Shown here in pieces: positions 52,889 through 62,989 of a stretch of DNA of 64,000 bases. The notes under the pieces were generated by a model. It did not search any database, had not been told where the DNA came from, and worked only from the letters and a program-made list of their open reading frames with translations. A program made the translations under genes and the position numbers. Location: positions 16,957,501 through 17,021,500 of the forward strand of contig CM049417.1 in assembly GCA_026929865.2 (NCBI GenBank). The letters run 5' to 3'. Origin of the DNA: Hyperoplus lanceolatus. Lineage: Eukaryota > Chordata > Actinopteri > Uranoscopiformes > Ammodytidae. Positions within the stretch are counted from its first letter, which is position 1. Every line of letters begins with the position of its first letter.

Positions 52889-55130
52889 ATATAAGATAAG
52901 ATATCCTTTATTCGTCCCACAGTGGGGAAATTTCGGTGTTGCATCACACATTAGAGCAGGAATAAGAGCACACAGGAGTAAAGAGCACACAGGAGTAAAG
53001 AGCACACAGAGGGCACAGCAATAGCTGTAAATGCTTATTTAGCTTTAGACTTTGTATACGCTTATGTTTTAGCTTTAAACTTTGTATAAATATAAACTAT
53101 AACTATGTGAGTTAGCAGGATATGGGCAGAATAAATAATAAAGTGACAGTGACACATGTAGCACCATTATTTAGCTTTAGACTTTGTATAAATATAAACT
53201 ATAACTATGTGAGTTAGCAGGATATGGGCAGAATAAGTAATAAAGTGACAGTGACACATGTAGCACCATTATTGCACGTTCTTAAGTTACAGTATTGCAC
53301 ATGATTTCAGTATATACAGGTGAATGACATGTACAGGGTCAGCAGTTCTCGTTGTACAGTCTGACCGCAGCAGGAAGGAAAGACCTGCGGAATCTCTCCT
53401 TCACACAGCGAGGGTGAATCAGTCTGTCACTGAAGCTGCTCTCCAGAGCAGACAGAGTGTCCTGCAGGGGGTGACAGTCGTGGTCCAGCATGGATGTTAG
53501 TTTGTCCAGGACCCTCCTGTCCCCCACCTGCTGCACTGTGTCCAGGGGGCAGCCCAGGACAGAGCTGGACTTCCTGATGACCTTGTCCAGCTTCTTCCTG
53601 TCCCTCTCTGTGATGCTGCTGCTCCAGCAGGCTACTCCGTACAAGATGGCTGATGCCACTACAGAGTCGTAGAAGGTCTTCAGGAGAGGCCCCAATACTC
53701 CAAAAGACCTGAGTCTCCTCAGGAGGTAGAGCCGGCTTTGGCCCTTCCTGAAGAGAGCGTCCGTGTTATGAGTCCAATCCAGTTTGTGGTTCAGATGAAC
53801 ACCCAGGTACTTGTAAGAGTCCACTCTCTCAATGTCCCGTCCCTGGATGTTCACTGGGGCGGGGGCAGCAGAGTGGCGTCTGCGGAAATCCACCACCATC
53901 TCCTTGGTTTTCCCCGCGTTAATGAGGAGGTGGTTCCGCTGACACCAGTCCACAAAGTCCTGCGTTAGTCCTCTGTACTCTGCGTCGTCGTCCTCAGTGA
54001 TGAGTCCGACGATGGCAGAGTCGTCAGAGAACTTTTGCAGGACACAGCCGTCGGTGTTGTGTCTGAAGTCTGCAGTGTAGAGGGTGAAGAGGAATGGTGC
54101 GAGGACGGTCCCCTGGGGGGCCCACACACTGCAGGTCTGGACCTCAGACACACAGTCCCTGGATCTCACAAACTGAGGTCTGTCTGTGAGGTAGTCCAGG
54201 ATCCACTCAGCCAAGTCGTTGTCCACTCCCGCCGCCTCCAGCTTGTCCCTCGGGAGCCTCGGCTGGATGGTGTTGAAGGCGCTGGAGAAATCAAAAAACA
54301 GAATTCTCACAGCGGTGCCGGGCTTCTCCAGGTGGGACAGTGCACGGTGGAGGAGGGAGATGATGGCGTCCTCCACTCCGATGCCGGGCCGGTAGGCAAA
54401 CTGCAGCGGGTCCATCGCTGAGTTCACCGTGGAGCGGAGGTGGCCCAGAACGAGCCTCTCCAGGGTCTTCATCAGGTGGGATGTGAGAGCCACCGGCCTG
54501 AAGCTGCTGAGGTCTTTGGCCCGTGGTGTCTTGGGCACTGGTACCACGCACGAGGTCTTCCAGAGCTGTGGTACCGACCTCAGCTTGAGGCTCAGGTTGA
54601 AGACGCGCCCCATAACTCCACACAGTTCGTCTGCGCAGGATCGCAGAAGTCTGGAGCTGATCCCGTCCGGGCCCGCCGCTTTCCGCGCCTTAATCTTTTT
54701 TAGCTCTCTCCTCACTTCGGTGTCTGTGAAGGAGAGGGGTGCGGGCTGCGAGCTGGTGGTGGGTGAGTGGAGGAGAGGGGTGGGGGAGCTGGTGGTGGGT
54801 GAGTGGATGGGCCGTGTGGCAGTGGCAGAGGTGTTAACGACTGCAGATGAGGGGCTTTGTCCCTCAGCCACAGGGGTAGGGGGGGGCAGCAGTGCAGGGG
54901 GTGGGGCGGGTTGTTGATTGAACCTCAGGTAGAAGTTATTCAAATCATTGACCCATTGTTGGTCTCCCACCGGCTGGACGGGCGTTGGCTTGAAGCCTGA
55001 GATGGTTCTAAGGCTAGACCAAACGCCCCTGGCATCCTGTCTGCTAAGCTGCTCTTCCATCTTGCCCCTGTAGCGAGCAGCAGCCAGAAGAAGGTCCCCA
55101 GCTCTTATGGATAGATCCACAGCCTGCCGT
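52889..55130 (-). mobile_element. 5'-truncated L2-type LINE inserted in env
   Basis: A non-LTR reverse transcriptase reading in the same frame as env and ending at 53339. Motifs: KIKARKAAGPDGIS, FRPVALTSHLMKTLERL, DPLQFAYRPG, FFDFSSAFNTI, and FSDDSAIVG in the place of the usual [YF]ADD box, a form seen in fish L2-type LINEs. The C-terminal RFRRSFLPAAVRLYN is also typical. The 3' UTR contains a 102-bp tandem duplication (53071-53274), and the element ends with GACGAATAAAGGATATCTTA and a short ATCTT repeat near 52895. The 5' junction, about 55100-55130, is approximate and no target duplication could be fixed. Confidence 0.85.
53071..53274. repeat. 102-bp tandem duplication in the LINE 3' UTR
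   Basis: Two near-identical units beginning AGCTTTARACTTTGTATAAA, with two visible differences; a short partial third unit precedes at 53041. Confidence 0.9.
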
Positions 55131-56515
55131 TCTGTCAGTGCCACCAAGGTATTAGTGACACTGTTGGCGATCAAACGATTCAGCATTCCTCGCAGACAGG
55201 GGACCACACAGCAGCAGACCACGATCAGGACGACGAAGATCACTGCAACAGCTGTCATCGCGGTGGACAGCAACCCCGTCCATCTCCCGAAGAAGCCAGA
55301 CAGCCAACTCTGAAGGACATCACTCACACCGGCGGCCTCGTTCATCTCCTTGGACAGATTGGATAGATTCCTGAGGGCTATAGAAACTGACCCGTTGGTC
55401 TGGGTGTTCCCCGGGAGCCAGGTACAGCAATGGTCCTTGAACATGTGGCAAATGCCCCCTTTTTCGGCCAACAGGAAATCAAGTGCAATTCTATTCTGCC
55501 ATCTCATAAGTGATGTCTTATCTAGTTGTTCAGACAGACCTTTAATTGCATCTATGGTGTGGTTTACAAATCTCTGCTGATTGTAATAGATGTAATTTAT
55601 CCAAGCTAAATTCTTGTTAGCTATGCATGCTGGGCAGAAGAATGAAGCGATACCATTAGCCACTTCAGATTGAGCTTTAACCTTGTTAGGGACACCTCTG
55701 AGAACTCCAATTGAATCGATATAGACCTCACTAGTTACCCCCAGGGCCCTCTTATGTCTGCTCACTCCCCTCCCACCCGTGCTTTCAGACACTAGGCGTG
55801 TCCCGTTTGTAGGATAGACTAGGAATGGCATGACTAGGCTTACAAGAGCACATCTACCCCTCCAGTCCCCGAGACTAGCAAGCAGGCGCCCATTTCCACA
55901 TAACCACCAGATATCTCCTCTAGCCAAGTCCTGGTTGAAAAACCATTTAGATGGATAAGTTGAGTCTCCTTTCTGAGACTCAGCAGTATTTAGCATCTCA
56001 GTGCACCAGGAGGAGGGAAGTTGACCATAGTCATTTTTGCCTGTCTTTCGTTCTACACAAGTGTAGCTACCGTTGTAGATATGGACAACTGGAACATCTG
56101 CAGGTGATACAGGTGGATGAGCTTTTAGAGTTAACATGCATTGCTGTCGGACTGTGGTACTGGATTGAAATGAGCTCAAAATACACCCTAGTCTGACCCT
56201 ATCCTTTTTGTGGGTGCAAGGGTATGGCATTGTTGCCAGGCGGGGCCTAGCTGTAGTGCAGACAACACAACTGCCCTTCTGATTCAGTTGTTTAGCAGTA
56301 TATTCAACATAATTTAGCCAAAGATTGCCTGATTCCACTCCCATTTCGGTTGCTATGACATCTGCCTTAGTAAGATTGGAAAACAATCGTACATCTGGGT
56401 CAGACAATCGTTGTAAGTCTGGTACTCCAGTACCTAGTGGTTTCGGGATCACAACTAGTGTGAATTGATGAATGAGTTTTCCGTCCGGATTCTGGATGCC
56501 TATTTTATAGGTCAC
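53339..56515 (-). pseudogene. Chimeric env-LINE open reading frame (1058 codons)
   Basis: One uninterrupted frame. Its first part (about 56515-55130) is retroviral SU plus TM, and its last part (about 55130-53339) is the LINE reverse transcriptase. The apparent start is a GTG directly after a TGA, so this is the downstream part of a broken env rather than a new gene with its own ATG. Any product would need translation from an internal Met. Confidence 0.8.
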
Positions 56516-57464
56516 TCATACCAGTGTCACTCATTTGTGCATTACATATGGTGATCACAACTGGATTACATTTAACCATGGAATTATAGAATATTGCATA
56601 CTCCTGTTTTATCCCACGAAAGTTTGCAGAACCGGCACAACGGCATTCTCCTGTTCTGATTATTATCCATCGTTGTGCTAAGGGGTGTGTACTGTCTTTA
56701 AGGCTTTTATCAGTGTGAGCGAAGATCTCAGTGTCACAATCACCCGTACATAAGAACTTTGGCCTTTTGGTAGTACAGGCAGGTATATCTTGCTCACCCT
56801 CAATGTACTTAGTTGCATACACATCCATGCCAAACGTCGTAGTCGTACCTTCTATAACTGTCACTTTTATAGCTTTGGGTAGCCTCCACCAGACCTTCTT
56901 TTGTGTCTCATTTATCGGGACTTCATCCCTTTCAACAGTATAGTTTTTAATAGGCTCTGAGTTGGCTTCCCTTTTCCATTTTGGGTATCGTTCTGCAGAT
57001 ACAAACCATGGTGGTAGTTCGACAGGTGTCGTTGTTTGTAAGGATACTCCTACTGAACGAGTTCTATTATGGCGGGAACCGTCCTTTGAAGATTTTGGCT
57101 TGGAACTTTCAGTCCGTCTGGTTGGAGTCTTTTTGGGAGACTCCACTTTGGGTTTAGGTATTCTAGGTTTCTTTACCTTGTTTGGCTTGACTGAATTCAC
57201 TACAGTAGAGTTCTCTACTTTTGGTGGGTTTGTGGTTACTGGTCTTAATGTAACTGTTTCTAGCAGTGGTTCAGTCATTTCTTTCTCCTGTATTGGCTCT
57301 ATGTCTACAAAAGGAGGGGAATATGGTGGATCTGTTTTAGCATAAGCTCTTCTAACTCCCTCAGCAATATCCATCCATATTGGAGTCATAAAAATAATCA
57401 ACACTCCCCCTGCAAGCAGGTACCCAAGAATACTTGAGGACGAACATACTTGAGACCCTGGCAT
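55130..57464 (-). pseudogene. Retroviral envelope gene, frameshifted and 3'-disrupted
   Basis: Described as found, in two frames with a change near 56505-56520. The upstream part starts at an ATG at 57464. It has a hydrophobic segment (ILGYLLAGGVLIIFMTPIW), a long Lys/Pro/Ser-rich stretch and a basic RHNRTR site, suggesting a long leader. The downstream part has a CVVC motif in SU, a furin-type SRHKR site (about 55750-55760), a CX6CC motif (CHMFKDHCC, about 55430-55455) and a membrane anchor (AVIFVVLIVVCCCVV). CxxC with CX6CC is the gamma-type, disulfide-linked SU-TM arrangement. The cytoplasmic tail is interrupted by the LINE. Confidence 0.85.
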
Positions 57465-57546
57465 ATTTTTGCTATTGGTAAGAGCCTGAGCAAAACAAGA
57501 ATTAAAGGTAAAATAAAACAAAACAATAGGTAAAATAAAGCAAACA

Positions 57547-57917
57547 TTTCTACTCTGTTGTTGTCTTTCCCCTTGTGGGTCAAAATCAGTGAGTATTGAA
57601 CAGCTTCAAGCCAGTGCAGAATGTATTTGGAAACAAGAGCGCAGTCTCACAGAAGTGCGTTCCCTAGCTCTATACTTGCCCTATGTGTTCATGAGGGTTC
57701 GCGGTGGGAATTACGTTGAGACCATGAGTCCTTCGAGAAGACCCAGAGGGTGGCGCCTCTCTCGCCGAACTCAGTAGTAACAACGACCTTGACCGTCTCC
57801 ACCCCAATCGTAGACCTAGAAATCTTGAAGTTCAAATGCACAATAGTGAGTCTTATGTACTGCTTTCTTGTCTCAAAACACACAACATGCACCAACGAAC
57901 AAAATGTAAAAGCAGTA
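57547..57917. other. Region between integrase and env
   Basis: About 370 bp with no recognised domain. Minus-strand frames are open in places but match nothing I know. A splice acceptor for env mRNA would be expected here or just downstream. Confidence 0.4.
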
Positions 57918-59110
57918 TTATAACAAATATAGTGAACTAGAATAGTCTGAATGTACTAATTCTGTTTTAAAAATCTTTTGTAAGAGTGCTTGTGCTGCTG
58001 GGATGCTCACAACCTTTTTACAGTGTGTAAGATGAATCCAGCTGGATCTCTCAGCAATCTTTGCAGCAGTAGGTGTAGTTAGCAGGACTTGGTATGGGCC
58101 TTCCCAGCGCGGGGAGTCCCAATGTTTCCTTTTGATGACCCTTATCAAGATCCAATCACCTGGGTTCAGGATGAGTTCTACTACATCCCCAGAGGAACCT
58201 GTAACACAGGGGGAATTAGCAGTATTTTTCTTTTTTAGCATTTTTTACATGTATTCTGCTAGGGTTTCTTCTCTTTCACCTTCAGGGGTTTGGAAGCTGC
58301 CTATTTCTGGGATTCTGTATTGTCTGCCATACAACATCTCAAAAGGTGACAGGCCATCTGCAGTGGTAGTTATATGCATGCTCAACATCACCAGAGGGAG
58401 ACACTCTGCCCAATTCCTCCCTGTCTCTGCCATTATTTTTCTCAACTTAGACTTTATCGTACCATTATTCCTTTCCACAAGTCCTGCTGATTGTGGATGG
58501 TAAGCACAATGATATTTAATATCTATTTTGAGTGCTGTAGTCAATAGTTTAATGACGTTGTTTACAAAATGTGGTCCATTGTCGCTATGTATTTTCTCAG
58601 GAACTCCAAACCTTGGAATAATATCCCTCACCAGAGCCTTTGCTACAGTGGACGCATCTGCATGTGCACAGGGAAATATTTCAACCCATTTAGAGAAACA
58701 GTCAACTATAACTAAACACCATTGTTTAGCTTGACATTTGTTTAGCTCAATGAAATCCATGCAAATTGTTTGGAAAGGGTAAGATGGCTTGGGGAATGCT
58801 CCCTTCTTTGAGCGTAGTGCCCCTTGTACATTGTTTTTTGCACAAATCTGACATTGGGCACAGATTTTTTTTTTGTAAAGTTCACATAACCATAGGTTGT
58901 GAATACCCCATTGATCATATCTGTCATCCCCCCTGAAGTTAACCCATGTGTCATTATTGCAGCACATCTAAAAAGAGATTTAGGCAAAATGGGCTTTCCC
59001 TCTGAACATTCAAATAGTGCAGTCGTGGTATTAAACCGTGCTCCCTTTTTTACCCAAAAATCTCTCCCCGACTGTGGGGCTGTGTTTTGCATGTCTTTAA
59101 CACTTCCTGA
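57918..59110 (-). pseudogene. Retroviral integrase region of pol, broken
   Basis: The zinc-binding HHCC domain is split between two frames around a run of ten T at 58865-58874; the CAQCQIC pair is readable. The catalytic core has all three acidic residues in context: CMDFIEL, HSDNGPHF and GLVERNNG. A C-terminal GPY-type module ([17 protein letters not shown]) follows a TAA at 58245. This DDE recombinase would insert viral cDNA. The GPY module is shared with gamma/epsilon retroviruses and some Ty3-type elements. Confidence 0.93.
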
Positions 59111-59129
59111 TCAAAGTGGGTTTTCACTT

Positions 59130-59544
59130 CTGTTGTGAGTAGCTGTGCATGTGCAGGCAATCTGTATACTGTGATGTAAACCTCTGTGTCTTTGAAAACA
59201 TTTCCCAAAATGCCCCAATGTAGTTCATCCAACCCACACCCTATTAATGGCATAGAGACCTGTTTAACCCCATGAGCAATATAAAGTTTGCGCATGCACA
59301 CTAAACTCCTCTCCAAGTCATTATAGGTGGGTTTGTCGACTGATCGTTCCTTTGTGGTTAGATAATAGATACGCCTCCCGCCTCTTGTGAGAAACCCACA
59401 TCCACCCACAGTTGTCTGTTGTTGTTTCAGTTCTGTGACACCGCCAAACAAATGTTTGAACTTTACTGCAATTCCTGCCCCCATCTGCAAATCAGTAGCC
59501 ACACAGTGCGCTAATGCATCTAATTTTGGGGCAGAGAATAGGTC
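59130..59544 (-). pseudogene. TARG1/OARD1-type macro domain within pol
   Basis: Minus-strand frame reading DLFSAPKLDALAHC, then MGAGIAVKFKHLFGGV, RRIYYLTTKERSVDKPTY, SMPLIGCGLDELHWG and YITVYRL. It follows the vertebrate terminal ADP-ribose protein glycohydrolase (OARD1/TARG1) block by block. The two residues known to be catalytic in human TARG1, the Lys in the LxTK block and the Asp in GCGLD, are both present. TARG1 removes ADP-ribose from acidic residues of proteins. Here the domain lies between the VRK-like kinase and integrase. Frame changes separate it from the kinase (about 59550) and integrase (about 59095). It could be a captured host cDNA, since no introns are seen. Confidence 0.92.
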
Positions 59545-59569
59545 TCAATGTGAAATCAAGTTTTAGTTG

Positions 59570-60475
59570 ATCTGAAGATTTGGGCAGGTTTTGACTCAGA
59601 ATACTTCGCAGTTTATTATAGTCTGGCCTGTCTTGGTAAGCCATAAGAGCGTATTACAATCAGGAACTGTTCAATTTCCTGGGGTATACAGTCTTTAGAA
59701 AAACATTTGCTCATAAAAGTAGTCATGTTGTCACGACATTCAAGTTTGCATGCTAAAACAGCACTCGGCACAGTAATTTTATCCTCCCAGGGTAAAGTAC
59801 CACACATCCAATAAATCATTGAATAAGCTAGAGATTCCAGGTCACCACGACGACTCGGAGGAATACCTAGGTGAGCATCGATACTTGTGAACTCAAGCGT
59901 GCCATTATGACACATTTTGGGTTGTGCAATGCCAGGTCTGTGTACTCCATCAACGCTGTACCTGTAAGCCAGGCCATAGTCTATTAGATAGACTTGATTT
60001 GGATCTTCATTCTTATCATTATATTCTGGGCTTTAATGTCTGAATGCACATATTCCTGGCTGTGCACAAATTCCAAAATGTTCAGAATGTTGACTCCTAT
60101 TTTTAGAGCTAGTGTCTGTAAAAACGTTTTCCCACATGCTTCAAACTTTTTCCACAAATCTTCACCCAGTCGTGAGAGTACAAGAAATCTGTATTCCTTG
60201 CCATTATTGTTATAAATACCATGACCAAAGAACTCAGGAACACCCACTTCTGCACCTGCATGTGATTTTCGCCATTTTGATAGTGCTTGTGGCTTGGTGG
60301 CATTTAAGTAAAATTTTTGTTCAGAGAACATGGCTCCATTTTCTGCGGTTTCAAGTTTAACAACATATCTTGCTGTGTCATCTACAATGCTCTTTTCCCC
60401 ACTTTCAGCTAGGTAGACTAGACCGCAACTGCCCTGGCCTATAACTTCTCCAAGTGTCCATTTACGCCTGTTGCT
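59570..60475 (-). pseudogene. VRK-type Ser/Thr protein kinase within pol
   Basis: Fused in frame after RNase H. Visible kinase features: glycine loop GEVIGQGSCGLVYLA, lysine strand RYVVKLE, helix-C Glu in SEQKFY, KPQALSKWRK, YRFLVLSRLGEDL, and catalytic loop YVHSDIKAQN with Asp near 60038. After a frame change at about 60010 come a DYG-type metal-binding motif, NGTLEFTSIDAHLG, SRRGDLESLAYSMIYW and GTLPWED. DYG in place of DFG and EFTSIDAH are hallmarks of the vaccinia-related kinase family (VRK1/2, poxvirus B1). The HGD of cellular VRKs is HSD here. The C-terminal lobe changes frame again near 59645. The domain ends before any VRK nuclear tail. Confidence 0.93.
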
Positions 60476-60539
60476 ATCAACTAGTACTACACCGGGTGTT
60501 ACTTCAGTGGTTAGGGTAAGAGCTGAGACACATTTTTGT

Positions 60540-60990
60540 TTGTTTGAAGCAGCTTTCTTAGCTTCCTCATCTGCTTTTGCATTCCCCAAAGTGATGTAAT
60601 CTGTCCCTTTTTGATGTGCTGCACATTTACACACTGCAATGGCTTTTGGCAGCATAACAGCCTCTAATAAGTTTTCTATCAGAGGTCTGTGTTGAATATC
60701 TTTGCCTGATGAAGTTATCATACCTCGAGCCTTCCATTGCTGTGCGAATGTGTGCAACACAGAAAAAGCGTATTGGCTATTGGTAAGAATAGTAATGCTT
60801 TTACCACATCCTGCTTTACATGCTTCCGTTAAGGCAATTATCTCTGCAGCTTGTGCTGATAAATTCCCAGGTAGTGCTGCAGATTTAATTATTTTGTCAG
60901 AGGTTACAACAGCGTATCCTGTAGCGTTTGTCCCATCAGGATTCTTTTTAGATGAGCCGTCCACAAACATTGTCATATCTGAATGACTTA
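60540..60990 (-). pseudogene. Retroviral RNase H domain of pol
   Basis: Reads MFVDGSSKKNPDG, SAQAAEIIALTEACKAG, ILTNSQYAF, CAAHQKGTDYITLGN and KADEEAKKA. The Asp of FVDGS, the Glu of AAEI and the last Asp (NAKADE) are in place, but the usual TDS motif reads TNS, replacing a metal-binding Asp with Asn. It leads without a break into the kinase domain. Confidence 0.92.
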
Positions 60991-60999
60991 ACGGTTCGT

Positions 61000-61716
61000 T
61001 TTTAAGGTCTGGCCTGGGCAGACCAAGTTCGGCTATTTCCTGTAAGCAATCATGTGGTACTACATGATTTTCGCCGTCTGTTTCAACTGGTAATAGAGCC
61101 GAGGGATCTAATGTGGTACACCTTACTATCGTTAGATGAGGGTGAGACATTAGAACAGCCATACAGGATAAATGCCTTGACGGAGACAGAAATTCTATTT
61201 TAGTCTGTGACAAGATAATGTGGACTGCATGAGGAACTTTAAGTGTAAGCTCATGAAACAATACCACTGTTGCAGATGCTTGCACGGCCATTGACACCGC
61301 GATGACTGTCTGTACACATGTTGGAAGTGCACGTGCAACCGCATCCAAACGTGAGCTGTAGAAAGCTATTGGGCGTTGTTTATCTCCATAAGTTTGTGTT
61401 AAAACAGAAGCCATATAACCGTTTCTACAGTCCACAGTTTGAGTGAATGTCTTTGTATAGTCAGGCATGGCCAGCACAGCAGAGCTCACCAGTAGCTTTT
61501 TTACATTAACAAATGCCTCTTCAGCTTCCTCTGTCCACGTCAGTTTTGCTGACGCGGCCATGGCCTCTCCATAAATGAGAGAGCTAAGGGGGACCACTTG
61601 CTGAGCATAGCTGACTATCCAACTCCTACAGAAATTAGTCATTCCCAAAAATGACATCATTTGTCTCTTTGTCAGGGGTTTTGGTGCATTCAAGATATCT
61701 TTTCGTGCATCGTCGA
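61000..61716 (-). pseudogene. RT thumb and connection region (downstream of the insertion)
   Basis: Continues the reverse transcriptase after the retroposon: EGRFLDDARKDILNAPKP, FLGMTNFCRSWIVSYA, LTWTEEAEEAF and RPIAFYSSRLDAVARALPTC, typical of gamma/epsilon-like pol. It stays in the same frame as the upstream RT half. Confidence 0.9.
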
Positions 61717-62177
61717 GGAATCGACCTTCTTTTTTTAAATTGTATTTATTGAGTTTTTCAGGTTTTATACAGGGAAACAAAACAAAATGCTTGTTAAGTT
61801 GAGGAAAGTTAAGATAATAACGGATCAACTTAATTATACATGGCATCTGCTAGGTTTTGCTATGTGGCATAGGCAGTACAGCATATCTCCTTAAATTACA
61901 GCATCAATTACGTGTTGTATAGGGAAAGGATTAATTCCGTATGACATAATACACAGTCTAGATTACACAAAAATTATATGTGCCATCCAATTTGACATCT
62001 CTTATAATCGGGTTAGAACAGACAGGCAATAAAGGGTGGCCCGGTAAGTAACAACCGGACCCAAGAGAACCGTAGAATACACATAACATTTTGAGTGATC
62101 ATGTATAAATAAGAGCTTTTTGTATACTTTCCAAATAATTAACAGATAAGATGAAGATGCGGAATCGACCTTCTTTT
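61717..62177 (-). mobile_element. 5'-truncated LINE-like retroposon in RT, with 17-bp target duplication
   Basis: The insertion (61734-62160, 427 bp) is bounded by the direct repeat GGAATCGACCTTCTTTT at 61717-61733 and 62161-62177. A T-run on the left (reversed poly-A) and AATTGTATTTATTGAG suggest a minus-oriented, L1-like 3' end. No coding region. Insert plus duplication is 444 bp, so it preserves frame, although it adds stop codons. Confidence 0.88.
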
Positions 62178-62944
62178 GACAAATTGTAACCTAAATATTT
62201 TACTTTAGGTTGCCATAGTTGTAGTTTATTTTTACTGACCTTGTGACCTTGGTCTGCCAAAAACTTTAGTAATGCAATTGTATCACTTTTGCATGTCTCC
62301 TTGTTGTCAGAAGCACATAGTATGTCATCAACGTACAATAAAATTTGACTGCCCCCTGGTGGGTTGAATTTAGCTAGATTGTTTGACATTACTTGAGAGA
62401 AGATAGTTGGTGTTTCACAATACCCCTGAGGTATTCGAGTGTAAGTGTACCTTTTGTTCCTATAGGTAAATGCAAACCAAAACTGACTGCTTTTGTCCAC
62501 AGGTATGCTAAAGAATGCATTACTTATGTCAACTACTGAAAAATAGGCACTGGATGGTCTGAGATCATTTAGTAAAAGGTGTGGGTCTGGCACAACAGGT
62601 GCTCTAGCAACCACAGCTTTATTGACTGCTTGTAAGTCCTGTACCATTCTCCAGCCTGTAGATGGAGCTGCTTTTTTTACAGGAAATAGCGGAGTGTTAC
62701 ACGGTGAATCAGGACATTGTACTATGACCCCAGCAATTTTGAGATCCTCTATTATTGGCGCAATACCATCCTCAGCCTCCTTTTTTAAAGGATACTGACG
62801 TTGGTGCGGCATAATAGTTGTTTTTGCAGTGATTATTACAGGTTTTACATCTCTGATTAACCCTACGTCAGCCGTCCCTTTGGACCATAATTTCTCAGGT
62901 ACAGTGGATAATTCATTCTCCTCATCAATAGTCAATTCTAGCAC
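62178..62944 (-). pseudogene. Reverse transcriptase fingers and palm
   Basis: RNA-dependent DNA polymerase core: QYPLKKEAEDGIAPIIEDL, NTPLFPVKK, WRMVQDLQAVNKAV, FSVVDISNAFFSIPV, IPQGYCETPTIFSQ and LLYVDDILCAS (YVDD near 62335). Both catalytic blocks (VVD and YVDD) are intact. It is separated from the upstream protease/2H frame only by an in-frame TGA at 62954. Confidence 0.95.
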
Positions 62945-62989
62945 TTCAATGGGTCAGCGCTGTTTATTTGGACATGTCTCTGGACAGTC

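Noticed and set aside
54035..54917. Plus-strand ORFs over the LINE and env region
   Set aside because: Antisense shadows of the GC-rich minus-strand LINE coding frame.
53339..56515. The 1058-codon ORF as a single domesticated host gene
   Set aside because: It is an env fragment joined to a truncated LINE, begins at a GTG right after a stop, and the env upstream part is in another frame; read as a chance fusion.
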